Counted from the stretch's first letter, positions 36,676-45,848 are shown. The stretch is DNA of 64,000 nt from Clostridia bacterium (GCA_035561135.1 DATMYA010000008.1:496001-560000), one strand, 5' to 3'. Translations and numbers: made by a program. The notes: generated by a model from the sequence alone, not told the origin.

Positions 36676-38451
36676 TTACGCGTCCTTCTTGCCTCCGCAG
36701 CAAGTGCCGCTCGAGCATTCGCAGGAGTGCGCGCCATGCGCGTGCGATTTGCTTGCCGCTGGAGCGAATCCGAAACGTTTCAGCTGCTGCTCGAATGGCA
36801 TCGAGAATTCCTTCTCGATCTTCTCGCGATAGGTCGGGCCGGAGTTGTAGGTGCAGAAGGGATACAGCTTACCGTTCGGCGCGGCGTATTGGATGACGCA
36901 GCGCTTTACGCGCTCCACGTCGTAGTTGTGGTGATCCATAAAGTGCATGCCCGCCACCAGCAAAGTGCGATACGTGAACGTGCCGTCCATGCCGTCCCGG
37001 CCAAGTTTCTTGTCCGTCATCCCCTGCAGAGTGTCCAGGAACTTCTGGAAGGTCAGGCCCGGGGGCGCGAATTCCTGCTTGAAATGCTTGTTCAACTGCA
37101 GGAACGCCTTAGCGCCGTGATAGTACTTCGACTTGAAGAATGACTTTTCGGCGCTCTGTGCCAGCTTCTCGATGTCCTGCAACATGCCCGGCATATCGAC
37201 GAACTGCGTCACCGGCACGGCCTTGCCAGACTTCTCGTCCACGAACATATAGGTTCCAAGCGAGCAATGTGGATGGCAGGAGATAGTCGGCACACCGGCG
37301 CCGCGGATCGCAGCCATCAACTTGGAGAACGGCGTAACTGCCGAAAGCGGGAACCAGTCGTTGTACTTGTCGAACATGCCGGTCTGCTCGCTCAGCGCGA
37401 AAGCCATGTCAGGCAGCGTAAAACGTTTCTCTTCCAGTTCTTTGCGTGCGATGCGCCCCGTGAAGGCCACCGGTTGGAAGCTGATGCCACTCACCGTGTC
37501 AACATTGTCGATCGCGACTTTCAGGATCGCGCCGAGCTCGTGATCGTTGACACCCTTCACGATCGTCGGGACAAATACGATTTTGATTCCCGCCTTGCGG
37601 CAATTCTCGATGCACGCCATCTTCTTCTCGAAGAGCGGCTCGCCGCGCGTCTTGCGATAAACATCGTCTGTTACGCCGTCGAACTGAAGATAGAGCGTCG
37701 CCAGGCCAGCAGCCTTGCAGCGCTGCGTAAACTCAAGGCTTGCGCCGATCATGAGTCCGTTCGTCGCAGCCTGTATGTGGCTGAAGCCCATCTCGCGGGC
37801 CATGGCGCAGATCTCGACAAAGTTGGGATGAATCGTCGGCTCGCCGCCCGAGAACTGCACGACTCGTCCTGCAACCGGACGCTCATCGCGCAGCGCCTGC
37901 AGCATGACGCGCACGCCGTCCATATCGGGTTCGTAGAGATATCCGGCGGCGTTGGCGTTGGCAAAGCAGACCGGGCAGGTAAGGTTGCAGCGGTTCGTCA
38001 GGTCAACATTCGCCAGTGCCGAGTGCGAAGTGTGCAGCGAGCAGAGGCCGCAATCGTCCGGGCAAACCGAGTCCGCTCCTTTGTTGATTGCCGGATTTTC
38101 CAGGCCGCGAGAATCGCCGAATTCCCACTCTTCCATCTTGAGGTAGAGAGCGACATCGCTGTACACGCAATCCTTGAAGTAGCCGTGTTCCGGGCACGTC
38201 TTGTCCATCATCACCTTGCCGTTTTCTTCGAACTCACGGGCGGCGATAACTTTGCTGCACTCGGGACATAGCGACTGCGTTTCTTTCGGAAGGCCCTTCT
38301 TGATTTTCAAGATCGGGCCGCCGGTAAACGTCGTCTCCGGTTGGATGATCTTCAAGTCCGAGCGTTTTGCAGACGGGGAAAGCGTAGTGACACTCAAGTC
38401 GGTCTCCAGAACAAGATTGGCTTCGGATGTCCGTGGTGCATCCAGCGTCAT
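36676..38451 (-). CDS. Radical SAM enzyme resembling tetraether lipid synthase (Tes/MJ0619 type)
   Basis: 591 residues from the ATG at 38451. Cysteine layout in order: a rubredoxin-like pair LCPEC (C62, C65) with TCPEHG (C86) and C95; a CPDDCGLCSLH block (C130, C134, C137); then the radical SAM site NRCNLTCPVC (C155, C159, C162), followed by FSGGEPT (the SAM glycine motif) and LYLQFDG. A further cysteine group sits in CHPHCSLG, and the C terminus is a Cys/Gly/His-rich tail. The CPEC... CPEHG ... DCGLC ... NRCNLxCPxC order is that of COG1964 proteins and of archaeal tetraether lipid synthase, which joins lipid tails. Acidobacteria make membrane-spanning and branched tetraether-type lipids. Assignment to that job is inference. 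No other ether-lipid gene is adjacent. Confidence 0.7.
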   Translation of the reverse strand: MTLDAPRTSEANLVLETDLSVTTLSPSAKRSDLKIIQPETTFTGGPILKIKKGLPKETQSLCPECSKVIAAREFEENGKVMMDKTCPEHGYFKDCVYSDVALYLKMEEWEFGDSRGLENPAINKGADSVCPDDCGLCSLHTSHSALANVDLTNRCNLTCPVCFANANAAGYLYEPDMDGVRVMLQALRDERPVAGRVVQFSGGEPTIHPNFVEICAMAREMGFSHIQAATNGLMIGASLEFTQRCKAAGLATLYLQFDGVTDDVYRKTRGEPLFEKKMACIENCRKAGIKIVFVPTIVKGVNDHELGAILKVAIDNVDTVSGISFQPVAFTGRIARKELEEKRFTLPDMAFALSEQTGMFDKYNDWFPLSAVTPFSKLMAAIRGAGVPTISCHPHCSLGTYMFVDEKSGKAVPVTQFVDMPGMLQDIEKLAQSAEKSFFKSKYYHGAKAFLQLNKHFKQEFAPPGLTFQKFLDTLQGMTDKKLGRDGMDGTFTYRTLLVAGMHFMDHHNYDVERVKRCVIQYAAPNGKLYPFCTYNSGPTYREKIEKEFSMPFEQQLKRFGFAPAASKSHAHGAHSCECSSGTCCGGKKDA

Positions 38452-38768
38452 CGCAACCACAGAAACACGCGAAAACACACGGCAATCCAGCCAATGATTG
38501 TCCCCTTTTGAACACACGTCGGGCTGTGCCTGCGGTCACGATAATCAGTGACTCAAGCTTTCAGCGAACGGTAAAAACAAGTGCCAGACGGGGTAATTGC
38601 AGTACCCAACGACGCATGGTTCTGCACGTTTTGCAGACGCCCACATTCGCTCACACCTTTGCTCCCCTGCTGGCGGTCGCTCCATAGTTCTGCTGGCGCG
38701 TCTCGTGCGCTTCAGCTACCATGCGCGAACGTAAGCTTTACAGTTCAATCGCTGCTGCGGGAGGCCTC
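38452..38768. other. Divergent leader region between the radical SAM and DUF4139 genes
   Basis: 317 bases. Should contain both promoters. No clear promoter box, repeat or RNA gene was found. Confidence 0.5.
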
Positions 38769-40949
38769 ATGCCGAAAGCGCTTATCTCCGCCCTTCTATT
38801 CGCCGCAATTGTTCCGAACGCACTCGCCCAGGCTGCTCCGAAGCAGGCCGCGAAACCGGCACCCGAAACAGCTTCCAGCTTGTCAACTTCCGCCGGACGT
38901 GTCGCTCACGACAACCAGTTGCCGGTGCGGCGCGTAGTTCTCTACAAGAACGGTGTCGGATATTTCGAACATGCCGGACGTGTGCGCGGCAGCCAGGAGG
39001 TGAACATCGACTTCACCACCTCTCAGCTCAATGACGTCCTCAAGTCGCTCACCGTCGTGGACATGGGCGGTGGGCAGATCACCGGCGTGCGCTACAACTC
39101 GATAGCCCCGCTTAGCGAGCGCCTGCGCACGTTGCGCGTCCAACTCGGCGAAGACACCACGCGCGCGAGCTTCCTCGGCGCACTGCGCGGAGCCCGCGTG
39201 GAAGTCCGCAGCGGCGGCACAAGCACCCTTGGCAAGCTGCTCAGCGTTGAGCAGGTGCAACGCTCGACCGGACGCGAGCAGCAGGAAGAAATCACGCAAT
39301 TCGCCGTCGTCACTGACACGGGCGAGATGCGTACCTTCGACCTGACGCCCGCCGTCAGCGTCCGCATCGCCGAGCCTGAATTGAACCAGGAGATCGGCCA
39401 ATACATGACGGCCATCTCGTCCTCCCGCGCCAGGGACGTTCGCCGCATGAGCATCGGCACGGCTGGTACGGGCGAGCGCGATCTCTTCGTCAGCTACATC
39501 AGCGAAGTGCCGGTCTGGAAATCGACGTATCGCATTCTGCTGCCCTCGAAATCCGGCGAAAAGGCTTTGCTGCAAGGCTGGGCCATCGTGGACAACACCG
39601 TCGGCGAAGACTGGAAAGACGTGCAACTCTCGCTCGTAGCCGGCTCGCCGCAGTCCTTCATCCAGCAAATCTCGCAGCCATACTACGTGCGGCGGTCGAG
39701 CATCGAGCTGCCGAAATCGGCAATGCTGACGCCACAAACGCATGAGGGCACCATGGAGGCTGAAAATGCGCCACCACCGCCGCAGGTAGCTGGCGGGCAG
39801 ATGGGCGGCGTGATCGGTGGAATCCTCGGAAGTCCCCCAGTTGCCTCCGGGAGCGGCGGGGCTGGATACAGAGTCAGGGTCGCGACACCATCTCGCTCGA
39901 TCAAGCCAAATGCGGACGAGGCTGCGGCCCGCGTGATGAACTGGCTGGCGCCGCAGATCGACGCAGCGGAAGGGTCGTCCGTTGGCGACCTCTTCCAGTA
40001 CGCAATCAAGCAGAAGATTACGGTTTCCAAGAACCAGTCTGCGCTCGTACCAATCGTGAATGCGCGGGTCGAAGCCGAAAAGGTCACGCTCTGGAATGAA
40101 CAACAGAAGCAGCCGCTCCGAGCACTCTGGATAAAGAACTCCAGCGGCCTGACGTTGGACGGCGGCACGTTCAACATCGTTGACGGCGATGCGTTCGCCG
40201 GAGAAGGCATCCTTACGCAACTGCATCCAGACGAGCGGCGACTGGTCTCATACGCCGCTGATACCGCTCTGCGCGTTCACGTTGAAACTCGATCAATGAA
40301 TCGTCCGGTGACCCATGTTCGCATTGCGAAGGGCATCATGCGTATGACGCGCGAGCAGCGCGAAACGAGAAAGTACACCGTGCGCAACAGCGACAAAGAT
40401 GCGCGCTCGTTGGTCGTAGAGCATCCTGCCCGGAATGGCTGGAAATTTGCCGATGGTGTCAAACCTGAGGAGTCGTCTGAGAACCTTCACCGCTTCCGCG
40501 TTGCACTTGAACCAAATACGACAGCCACGCTGAACGTGGAAGAGTTCCGTCCAGAAGATGTGACGTACTACGTTTCGAACATTGACGACAACCTGGTCGC
40601 CATGTTCGTACGCGATAGAACGATCAATCCGCAGGTCGAGCAGGCTCTGCGTCGTGTGCTGGCCAAGAAGAATGAAATCGGAGCCGTGGATGCACAACTC
40701 GCATCGCGCCGTCGCGAGATCGGACAGATCGGCAACGAGCAGGTCCGGTTGCGCGAGAACATGAAAGCCCTGAAGGGCAGCGCCGAAGAGAAGGCCCTGC
40801 TGCAGCGCTACGTGCAAACACTGAACCAGCATGAGGACCGCCTCATTGCCCTCAATCGCGAGATCGGCGACTTGGACGCGAAACGTGTGAAGCTCGGCGC
40901 CGACCTCGACCAGATGGCACAGGAGATTGTCCTCGACGAGAAGATGTAG
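38769..40949 (+). CDS. Exported DUF4139-domain protein
   Basis: 726 residues from the ATG at 38769, chosen for the GGGAGG before it. Signal peptide PKALISALLFAAIVPNALAQA. The central and C-terminal parts match DUF4139 features: VRRVVLYKNGVGYFEHAGRV early, SYISEVPVWKSTYRILLPS, and GWAIVDNTVGEDWKDVQLSLVAGSP. A late coiled-coil (about residues 650-710; LASRRREIGQIGNEQVRLRENM) follows. Such proteins are exported and beta-rich; mucoidy-type eukaryote-like relatives exist but no function is known. Alone in its transcription unit. Confidence 0.75.
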   Translation: MPKALISALLFAAIVPNALAQAAPKQAAKPAPETASSLSTSAGRVAHDNQLPVRRVVLYKNGVGYFEHAGRVRGSQEVNIDFTTSQLNDVLKSLTVVDMGGGQITGVRYNSIAPLSERLRTLRVQLGEDTTRASFLGALRGARVEVRSGGTSTLGKLLSVEQVQRSTGREQQEEITQFAVVTDTGEMRTFDLTPAVSVRIAEPELNQEIGQYMTAISSSRARDVRRMSIGTAGTGERDLFVSYISEVPVWKSTYRILLPSKSGEKALLQGWAIVDNTVGEDWKDVQLSLVAGSPQSFIQQISQPYYVRRSSIELPKSAMLTPQTHEGTMEAENAPPPPQVAGGQMGGVIGGILGSPPVASGSGGAGYRVRVATPSRSIKPNADEAAARVMNWLAPQIDAAEGSSVGDLFQYAIKQKITVSKNQSALVPIVNARVEAEKVTLWNEQQKQPLRALWIKNSSGLTLDGGTFNIVDGDAFAGEGILTQLHPDERRLVSYAADTALRVHVETRSMNRPVTHVRIAKGIMRMTREQRETRKYTVRNSDKDARSLVVEHPARNGWKFADGVKPEESSENLHRFRVALEPNTTATLNVEEFRPEDVTYYVSNIDDNLVAMFVRDRTINPQVEQALRRVLAKKNEIGAVDAQLASRRREIGQIGNEQVRLRENMKALKGSAEEKALLQRYVQTLNQHEDRLIALNREIGDLDAKRVKLGADLDQMAQEIVLDEKM

Positions 40950-40999
40950 ACAACGGATATGACTGACCGACCTTGCCTGAGAGTTGACTGATGGTTCAA

Positions 41000-41148
41000 A
41001 CGGCATGCCTTTAGGCGTGCCGTTGTCGCATCGAACGAAGACCGACTGTACTGGCTGCCGAAAAACCAGATTCATTGAAGGGGCACGCCTTCAGGCGTGC
41101 CGCAAACCGCACTGAACGAAAGGCGGCTTTAGCCGCTGAGGGCATGCC
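41000..41148. repeat. Family B palindromic repeats (two units)
   Basis: Contains GGCATGCCTTTAGGCGTGCC (41022-41041), then GGGCACGCCTTCAGGCGTGC (41081-41100) and GGCGGCTTTAGCCGC (41122-41136). The middle and last hairpins are near identical to the inner part of the 119-bp elements at 52.2 and 59.1 kb. The terminal CTGCTG inverted repeats are missing here. Confidence 0.75.
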
Positions 41149-41169
41149 TTGGCGAGCTCGCGCCTCCGG

Positions 41170-41664
41170 TCACTCGAAGCTATAAACCACCTTCCCATCT
41201 GTATCTGCAGTCGGACCATATACTGAGGGCACACGCAACTCCAGCAGTCGTAGATACACAATCAGCTGCCCGCGATGATGCGCCGAGTGATTAAGTCGGC
41301 GCAGCATCACCCACGCGCGCGAACGCTCGACGTCGAAGAACGTCGCAGGTTCGCGCCACCACGCGTCCGGCATGTCACGCAATAGTCGCAGCCGCTCGCG
41401 GGCATCCTTGCGGTACTTCTCGATGAATGCCAGCTTGGTGGGCTGTGGCGCATTCCAGTCACCCGAGTCAATACCAAGAATGTCCCGCATCCAGCGCCCT
41501 TCTGACTGAAGCTGGTGATCGAATTGTTCCAGGACCGTGCGGGCCTTCGCCGCCGGACGAAACTTTATTGCATCTTCAGGAAACGCTGACCAGATACCGA
41601 TCGTCTTCAGAATCTCCGTTTCGTATGTATCCAGCAGGAATCCGTAAACGCTTCCATTCGCCAT
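41170..41664 (-). CDS. DinB/YfiT-like four-helix protein
   Basis: 164 residues. The metal-binding-type pattern is visible: a histidine in the first half (VLEQFDHQLQSEGRW) and HSAHHRGQLIVYLRLLE in the last helix, the DinB signature HxxxHRGQ. Members bind a metal in a thiol- or S-transferase-like fold. The substrate is not known. It may act in stress or thiol metabolism. It lies alone between DUF4139 and the dehydrogenase cluster. Confidence 0.82.
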   Translation of the reverse strand: MANGSVYGFLLDTYETEILKTIGIWSAFPEDAIKFRPAAKARTVLEQFDHQLQSEGRWMRDILGIDSGDWNAPQPTKLAFIEKYRKDARERLRLLRDMPDAWWREPATFFDVERSRAWVMLRRLNHSAHHRGQLIVYLRLLELRVPSVYGPTADTDGKVVYSFE

Positions 41665-41824
41665 CCGCTCACCCCATTGCCTTACGAGTGCACTTCATGG
41701 CCGCAAGATGTCCGCAGCGTAGACGGCCTGGACCTGAACCGGATTCGCTGGCAACTGGGAACTGGCAACCGGCAACTGACTGGCACCGGCAACTGGCTTC
41801 TGATATCGTGTCCGGCACGTTCGG

Positions 41825-43153
41825 ATGGCCAACATGGCGAAGCCACGCAAACCCTCTTCGACTCCGGAAACCAGGAACGCCAAACCCCTCGCGCCCGCCA
41901 GCAAGAACTACGACGGCGAGGCGGCATCGTCTTCTCTGCGCGCCTATAACATTCAGGACTTCCGCCTCGAGCACCCCGACTTCTCCATCGCGCTCGAGCA
42001 GGATCCCGACTCCGACGAAACCCATTACCACGTCTCCGGCGATCTCTCCGCCTCCCCGCCGCCCATCCGCGACTCACGGTATCTGACGCGCGAGCAATCC
42101 ATCGACATATATCGATGGATGCTGCTAAACCGCCGCATGGAGTCCGTCCTCGAATCACTCTATAAGCAGAGCAAAGTTGTGGGCGGCGTGTATTTCGGAC
42201 TCGGCCAGGAAGGTTGTTCCTGCGCCTCCGCTTACGCGCTGCAGAAGGATGACTGGCTCGGCCCCATGATCCGCAACCAGGGTGCGCTGCTCGTCCGCGG
42301 ATTCTCCCCGGCGGACATCATGCGCCAGTACATGGCCAAGGCCGACTCGCCCACCTTCGGACGCGACGCCTCTTCGCACTTCGGCGACATCGTCGAGCGC
42401 AATGTCTGCTCGCCCATCTCCATGCTCGGTGAACTCATCGGCGTGATGGCCGGCGTCTGCCTCGGCGCGCGCCTCCAGGGACGCAACATCGTGGGACTCA
42501 CCTACATCGGCGACGGAGGCCAGTCCACGGGCGTTACCTACGAAGGCCTCAACTTCGCTGCCGTGCAGAAGCTAGGCCTCGTGCTCATGGTCGAGAATAA
42601 TCTCTGGGGATACTCCACTCCCGCCGACATGCAGTTCCGCGTCAAAGACCTCGCAGAGCGCGCCGTTGCCTACGGCATCCCCGGCGTCATCATCGACGGC
42701 ACCGACCCCTGCCAGGTTTACGACGCCACGCACGAAGCCTGCGAACGCGCATATCGCGGCGAAGGCCCCACGCTCATCGAAGCCAAGATGATGCGCATGA
42801 AAGGCCACGCCATCCACGATGCCGCCCAGTACGTCCCGCGTCCGCTCATGGATTACTGGCTCAAGCGCGACCCCATCGCCCGCTTCGAAAACTATCTGGT
42901 CGAAGACAAGCAGTGGCTAACGCGCGAAGCGCATGACAAGCTCGTCGCCGAAGTCGATGAGTATCTCGCACGTCAGCGCGCCGAGGCCGAAGCGTCGCCG
43001 TTGCCAACACCGGAAGAAGACGCTAAACACCAGGGCGTCTACTGCGATCCGAGTTGCCACGATATCAAGCCGAAGTACGGAGAGGTGAGGTTCGGAGTAG
43101 AGAAGAAAGTGTCGAAGCAGAGGTCCAGCGAAGGAGCGGTGCACTTGAAATGA
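41825..43153 (+). CDS. 2-oxoacid dehydrogenase E1 component, alpha subunit
   Basis: 442 residues. Thiamine-diphosphate subunit of a pyruvate or branched-chain 2-oxoacid dehydrogenase. The ThDP motif is GDGGQSTGVTYEGLNFAAVQ ending about 25 residues on at VENN. Also GQEGCSCASAYALQ near the substrate side and the phosphorylation-loop-like HAIHDAAQYVPR. It has an about 75-residue N-terminal extension before RYLTREQSIDIYRWMLLNRR and a C-terminal tail of about 60 residues. The start codon is at 41825; a TGG-rich repeat lies upstream. The stop overlaps the ATG of the next gene. Confidence 0.88.
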   Translation: MANMAKPRKPSSTPETRNAKPLAPASKNYDGEAASSSLRAYNIQDFRLEHPDFSIALEQDPDSDETHYHVSGDLSASPPPIRDSRYLTREQSIDIYRWMLLNRRMESVLESLYKQSKVVGGVYFGLGQEGCSCASAYALQKDDWLGPMIRNQGALLVRGFSPADIMRQYMAKADSPTFGRDASSHFGDIVERNVCSPISMLGELIGVMAGVCLGARLQGRNIVGLTYIGDGGQSTGVTYEGLNFAAVQKLGLVLMVENNLWGYSTPADMQFRVKDLAERAVAYGIPGVIIDGTDPCQVYDATHEACERAYRGEGPTLIEAKMMRMKGHAIHDAAQYVPRPLMDYWLKRDPIARFENYLVEDKQWLTREAHDKLVAEVDEYLARQRAEAEASPLPTPEEDAKHQGVYCDPSCHDIKPKYGEVRFGVEKKVSKQRSSEGAVHLK

Positions 43154-43899
43154 GCGTATTCAGACCGGCATTGATGCTCACGCTTTTTGCCATAGTTAGC
43201 TACAGCGCAGCCCGGGAGGTCCGTTACATCGACCTGACTGGCGTGACGCAGCGAACGAATCTGCGCACCATCGAACCTCCACCCGCCAAATGCCCAGACG
43301 GTGGTTCTTGCGTCGGAGGTGCTAGGGGGGCTACAAGGTGGGGAGATTGCGCCGCCCGCTTCAACGATCCCCAAGCCTTGCGAACAACGATAACGTGGAC
43401 AGACGGGACTACCTATAACGAGGGATCATCGGCCACTTGGGAAGTGAACCTCGAGAACATCGGGTCAGTAGAGTTCGATGTCCCCAGCAGCCCACATTTG
43501 GCCGACTTGCAACCCAACGACCCAGCCGAAGCGTTCAAGTACTTTAGCATCGGCCTCACACCTTATATCCCACTCACTACAGGCATGGCCGACCTCGGTC
43601 ACGTTCTTCTGTACGGATCAACACAGCGCTCCGACAGCTTCGTACGTCTGAAGCCTGGCGATTGGATTCGCGTCAAAGCGCACACGGTAGTCAAACTCAC
43701 GTCCTACAGCAATGCTTCGGTTTCGCCCATCGAAGGGCCTATTCGCTCACGCTTCTGGATTCACGAGGTGACGTTCTCGTCGCGTGCCGAGAAGGACTCT
43801 TCAATCACCATGATGTCCGACGTTGGTGGCCTCTGTCCCAGGGCTGAGTACATCGATGGCCCTACGATCCGCGTCGAGCCGGTGCAGAAAGTGAAATGA
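43150..43899 (+). CDS. Secreted protein of unknown function inside the dehydrogenase cluster
   Basis: 249 residues, ATG overlapping the E1 alpha stop. Signal peptide FRPALMLTLFAIVSYSAA. The mature part is beta-rich with two or more cysteine pairs (KCPDGGSCVGG, WGDCAARF and a late GLCPRAEY). A TWEVNLENIGSVEFDVP block recalls a beta-sandwich. No enzyme motif recognised. Its stop overlaps the ATG of the Phd-like gene. A secreted protein coded between E1 alpha and E1 beta is unexpected and suggests insertion. Confidence 0.6.
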   Translation: MSVFRPALMLTLFAIVSYSAAREVRYIDLTGVTQRTNLRTIEPPPAKCPDGGSCVGGARGATRWGDCAARFNDPQALRTTITWTDGTTYNEGSSATWEVNLENIGSVEFDVPSSPHLADLQPNDPAEAFKYFSIGLTPYIPLTTGMADLGHVLLYGSTQRSDSFVRLKPGDWIRVKAHTVVKLTSYSNASVSPIEGPIRSRFWIHEVTFSSRAEKDSSITMMSDVGGLCPRAEYIDGPTIRVEPVQKVK

Positions 43900-44075
43900 A
43901 AACACTAAAGATAAGTACCATACGCAACGATTGGTCATCGGTCATACGCAACGCCGAACGTGGCGCACGCACGATTATCGTCAGACGCGGCAAACCAGCT
44001 GCCGCGATCATCTTTTCTCAAGACTACGAATTCATTCAGCGTCTCCGGGCTCGTCAACCAAGAACGAAGAACTAA
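43896..44075 (+). CDS. Short Phd/YefM-type antitoxin-like protein
   Basis: 59 residues, from ATG 43896 overlapping the previous stop. The sequence runs from MKTLKISTIRNDWSSVIRNA to VRRGKPAAAIIFSQDYEFI, matching the Phd/YefM DNA-binding fold (helix, then 'RRGKPxAxIIxxxDYE'). Typical Phd proteins are 75-90 residues, with a C-terminal tail that binds the toxin. Here the last residues RARQPRTKN come from an A/G-rich repeat, so the tail seems lost. No Doc, RelE or PIN toxin gene adjoins; E1 beta follows. It may be a solitary regulator of the operon or a remnant. Confidence 0.7.
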   Translation: MKTLKISTIRNDWSSVIRNAERGARTIIVRRGKPAAAIIFSQDYEFIQRLRARQPRTKN

Positions 44076-44124
44076 GAACCAAAAACGTCTTCAACCGGCA
44101 ACCGGGAACGGAGAACTGACAACC

Positions 44125-45093
44125 GTGGTCACCTACCTCGAAGCCATTCGCCAGGGTATCTGGGAAGAGATGGAGCGCGACTCGTCCGTCTTCTGCATCG
44201 GCGAAGACATCGGCATCTACGGCGGTGCCTTCAAGGTCACTGAAGGGTTCATTGACCGCTTCGGGCCCGAGCGCGTCATCGACACGCCGATCGCCGAGAC
44301 CGCCATCGTCAACGCCTCGTTTGGGGCGGGTCTCACAGGTCTGCGTCCCGTGGCCGAGTTCCAGTTTATCGACTTCATCAGTTGCGCCTTCAACCAAATC
44401 ACGAACCTGCTCGCCAAGGCGCACTATCGCTGGGGAGCGCCCGCGCCCATCGTGCTGCGAGGCCCTTGCGGCGGAGGCGTACACGGAGGCCCCTTCCACT
44501 CGCAGAATCCCGAAATGTACTTTGTCCACACGCCGGGCCTCAAAGTTGTCTGTCCTGCGACGGCCTATGATGCCAAGGGCCTCATCAAGTCCGCCATTCG
44601 TGACAACAACCCCGTCTGCTTCTTCGAACACAAGTTCCTCTACCGCCGCATAAAAGAGGAGCTACCCGCCGACGACTACACCGTCGAGATCGGCAAAGCA
44701 CGTATCGCACGCGAAGGCCGCCACGTCTCCATCATCACCTACGCGGCGATGCTTTACGTCGCCCTTGAAGCCGCTGACATCCTCGCCAAAGAAGGTATCG
44801 AACTCGAGATTGTTGATCTACGGACGCTGCTCCCGCTCGACCGCGACGCAATCGCACAGACGGTGAAGAAGACGAACAAGGTCATCATTCTGCATGAAGA
44901 CACAAAGACTGCCGGCATCGCCGGCGAGATCGCCGCGTGCATCAACGAAGACGCCTTCGACTACCTCGACGCGCCGATTACGCGCATCGCGTCCGCTGAC
45001 ACGCCCGTGCCGTTTTCGCCGCCGCTAGAAGCTGTCTTTCTGCCGAAAGTTGAGGACGTCGTGCGCGAGGCGCGACGTTTGAAAGCGTACTGA
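44125..45093 (+). CDS. 2-oxoacid dehydrogenase E1 component, beta subunit
   Basis: 322 residues from the GTG at 44125, with GGGAACGGAG ahead. Partner of E1 alpha in the ThDP-dependent decarboxylation and transfer to lipoyl-E2. Typical beta-subunit blocks: EAIRQGIWEEMERDSSVFCIGEDIGIYGGAFKVT (first 40 residues, shown as a region), TPIAETAIVNASFGAGLTG, GPCGGGVHGGPFHSQNPE, and a C-terminal transketolase domain with EDTKTAGIAGEIAACINE. Whether pyruvate or branched-chain acids are used cannot be told from motif alone. Confidence 0.9.
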   Translation: MVTYLEAIRQGIWEEMERDSSVFCIGEDIGIYGGAFKVTEGFIDRFGPERVIDTPIAETAIVNASFGAGLTGLRPVAEFQFIDFISCAFNQITNLLAKAHYRWGAPAPIVLRGPCGGGVHGGPFHSQNPEMYFVHTPGLKVVCPATAYDAKGLIKSAIRDNNPVCFFEHKFLYRRIKEELPADDYTVEIGKARIAREGRHVSIITYAAMLYVALEAADILAKEGIELEIVDLRTLLPLDRDAIAQTVKKTNKVIILHEDTKTAGIAGEIAACINEDAFDYLDAPITRIASADTPVPFSPPLEAVFLPKVEDVVREARRLKAY

Positions 45094-45162
45094 AATGCAT
45101 CCAACACTCAGGCCCCGGTAAGCTGTAATAAACACAATGAAACAGCGATAAGAAAGGCACCT

Positions 45163-45732
45163 ATGCGCGGATTCATCTTCGGCACCATCGTCATGCTCCT
45201 TGTGATTTTCGGCGGCGGGCTCCTGCTCCTCCGCCTGGGATACATACCCGTCGGCGCCGACAATCCCCCGGGCCGTTACGAGAAGGCGCTCGCCACTTGG
45301 GCCATGGACACCTATGTTGATCGACACGCGCCCAGGCAGGAGAACCCGACGCCGATCACCAACGAAAATCTGATCGATGGTGCGAAGGAATTCGAAGAGC
45401 ACTGTGCCTTCTGCCACGGAGGCGCCAAGTCTAAGGTCAGTCCCCTGGCTGGCAAGTTCAATCCGCCCGTTCCGCAGATCATTAACCGCGTCCCGCACGA
45501 TCCCGACGCAAACCTGTTCTGGATCACCAAGCACGGCATCCGGCTCACCGGAATGCCTTCTTGGGATGGACATCTTACCGACGAAGAGATATGGAAGATC
45601 ATCGCCTTCGTGAAGCACTCCGACAAACTTCCGCCCGAAGTTCAAACAGCATGGCAACAAGCTGCCCAGGAATCAGCCAGCGGCGAGGCACATGTCGGCG
45701 AGCACGACGATCACGGTCCGGAACGGCACTGA
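45163..45732 (+). CDS. Membrane-anchored monoheme cytochrome c
   Basis: 189 residues. One N-terminal membrane helix (FIFGTIVMLLVIFGGGLLLL) anchors it, with the heme domain outside. The heme motif is CAFCHGG (CxxCH) near residue 85; the distal methionine is likely in LTGMPSW, the class I pattern. The C-terminal tail is rich in His/Asp/Glu (EHDDHGPERH). AAAGG precedes the start. It lies between E1 beta and E2, ended by its own terminator, so it may not belong to the dehydrogenase. Electron partner unknown. Confidence 0.85.
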   Translation: MRGFIFGTIVMLLVIFGGGLLLLRLGYIPVGADNPPGRYEKALATWAMDTYVDRHAPRQENPTPITNENLIDGAKEFEEHCAFCHGGAKSKVSPLAGKFNPPVPQIINRVPHDPDANLFWITKHGIRLTGMPSWDGHLTDEEIWKIIAFVKHSDKLPPEVQTAWQQAAQESASGEAHVGEHDDHGPERH

Positions 45733-45766
45733 ACCGTTAGGAGCCGCACAGGTTTTTCATCCAACC

Positions 45767-45803
45767 GCCCCGCTTGGCATCTAAGTAGCGGGGCTTTGTC
45801 TTT
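45767..45803 (+). terminator. Rho-independent terminator after the cytochrome c gene
   Basis: GCCCCGCT pairs with AGCGGGGC around a 12-base loop, then TTTGTCTTT. Confidence 0.78.
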
Positions 45804-45842
45804 CCTGCCCCGTGCCCTGCCAGTCTGCATCGTTCAAGTTGC

Positions 45843-45848
45843 TATAAT
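45843..45848 (+). promoter_or_regulatory. Likely -10 box for the E2 gene
   Basis: A perfect TATAAT lies 72 bases before the E2 start and after the terminator. No good -35 hexamer is seen at 16-18 bases, so the promoter may be extended or activator-dependent. Confidence 0.45.

Noticed and set aside
38581..38690. Small plus-strand frame with a WFCTFCRRPH cysteine pair
   Set aside because: It has no ribosome site, overlaps the presumed promoter region, and the rest of the frame looks random.
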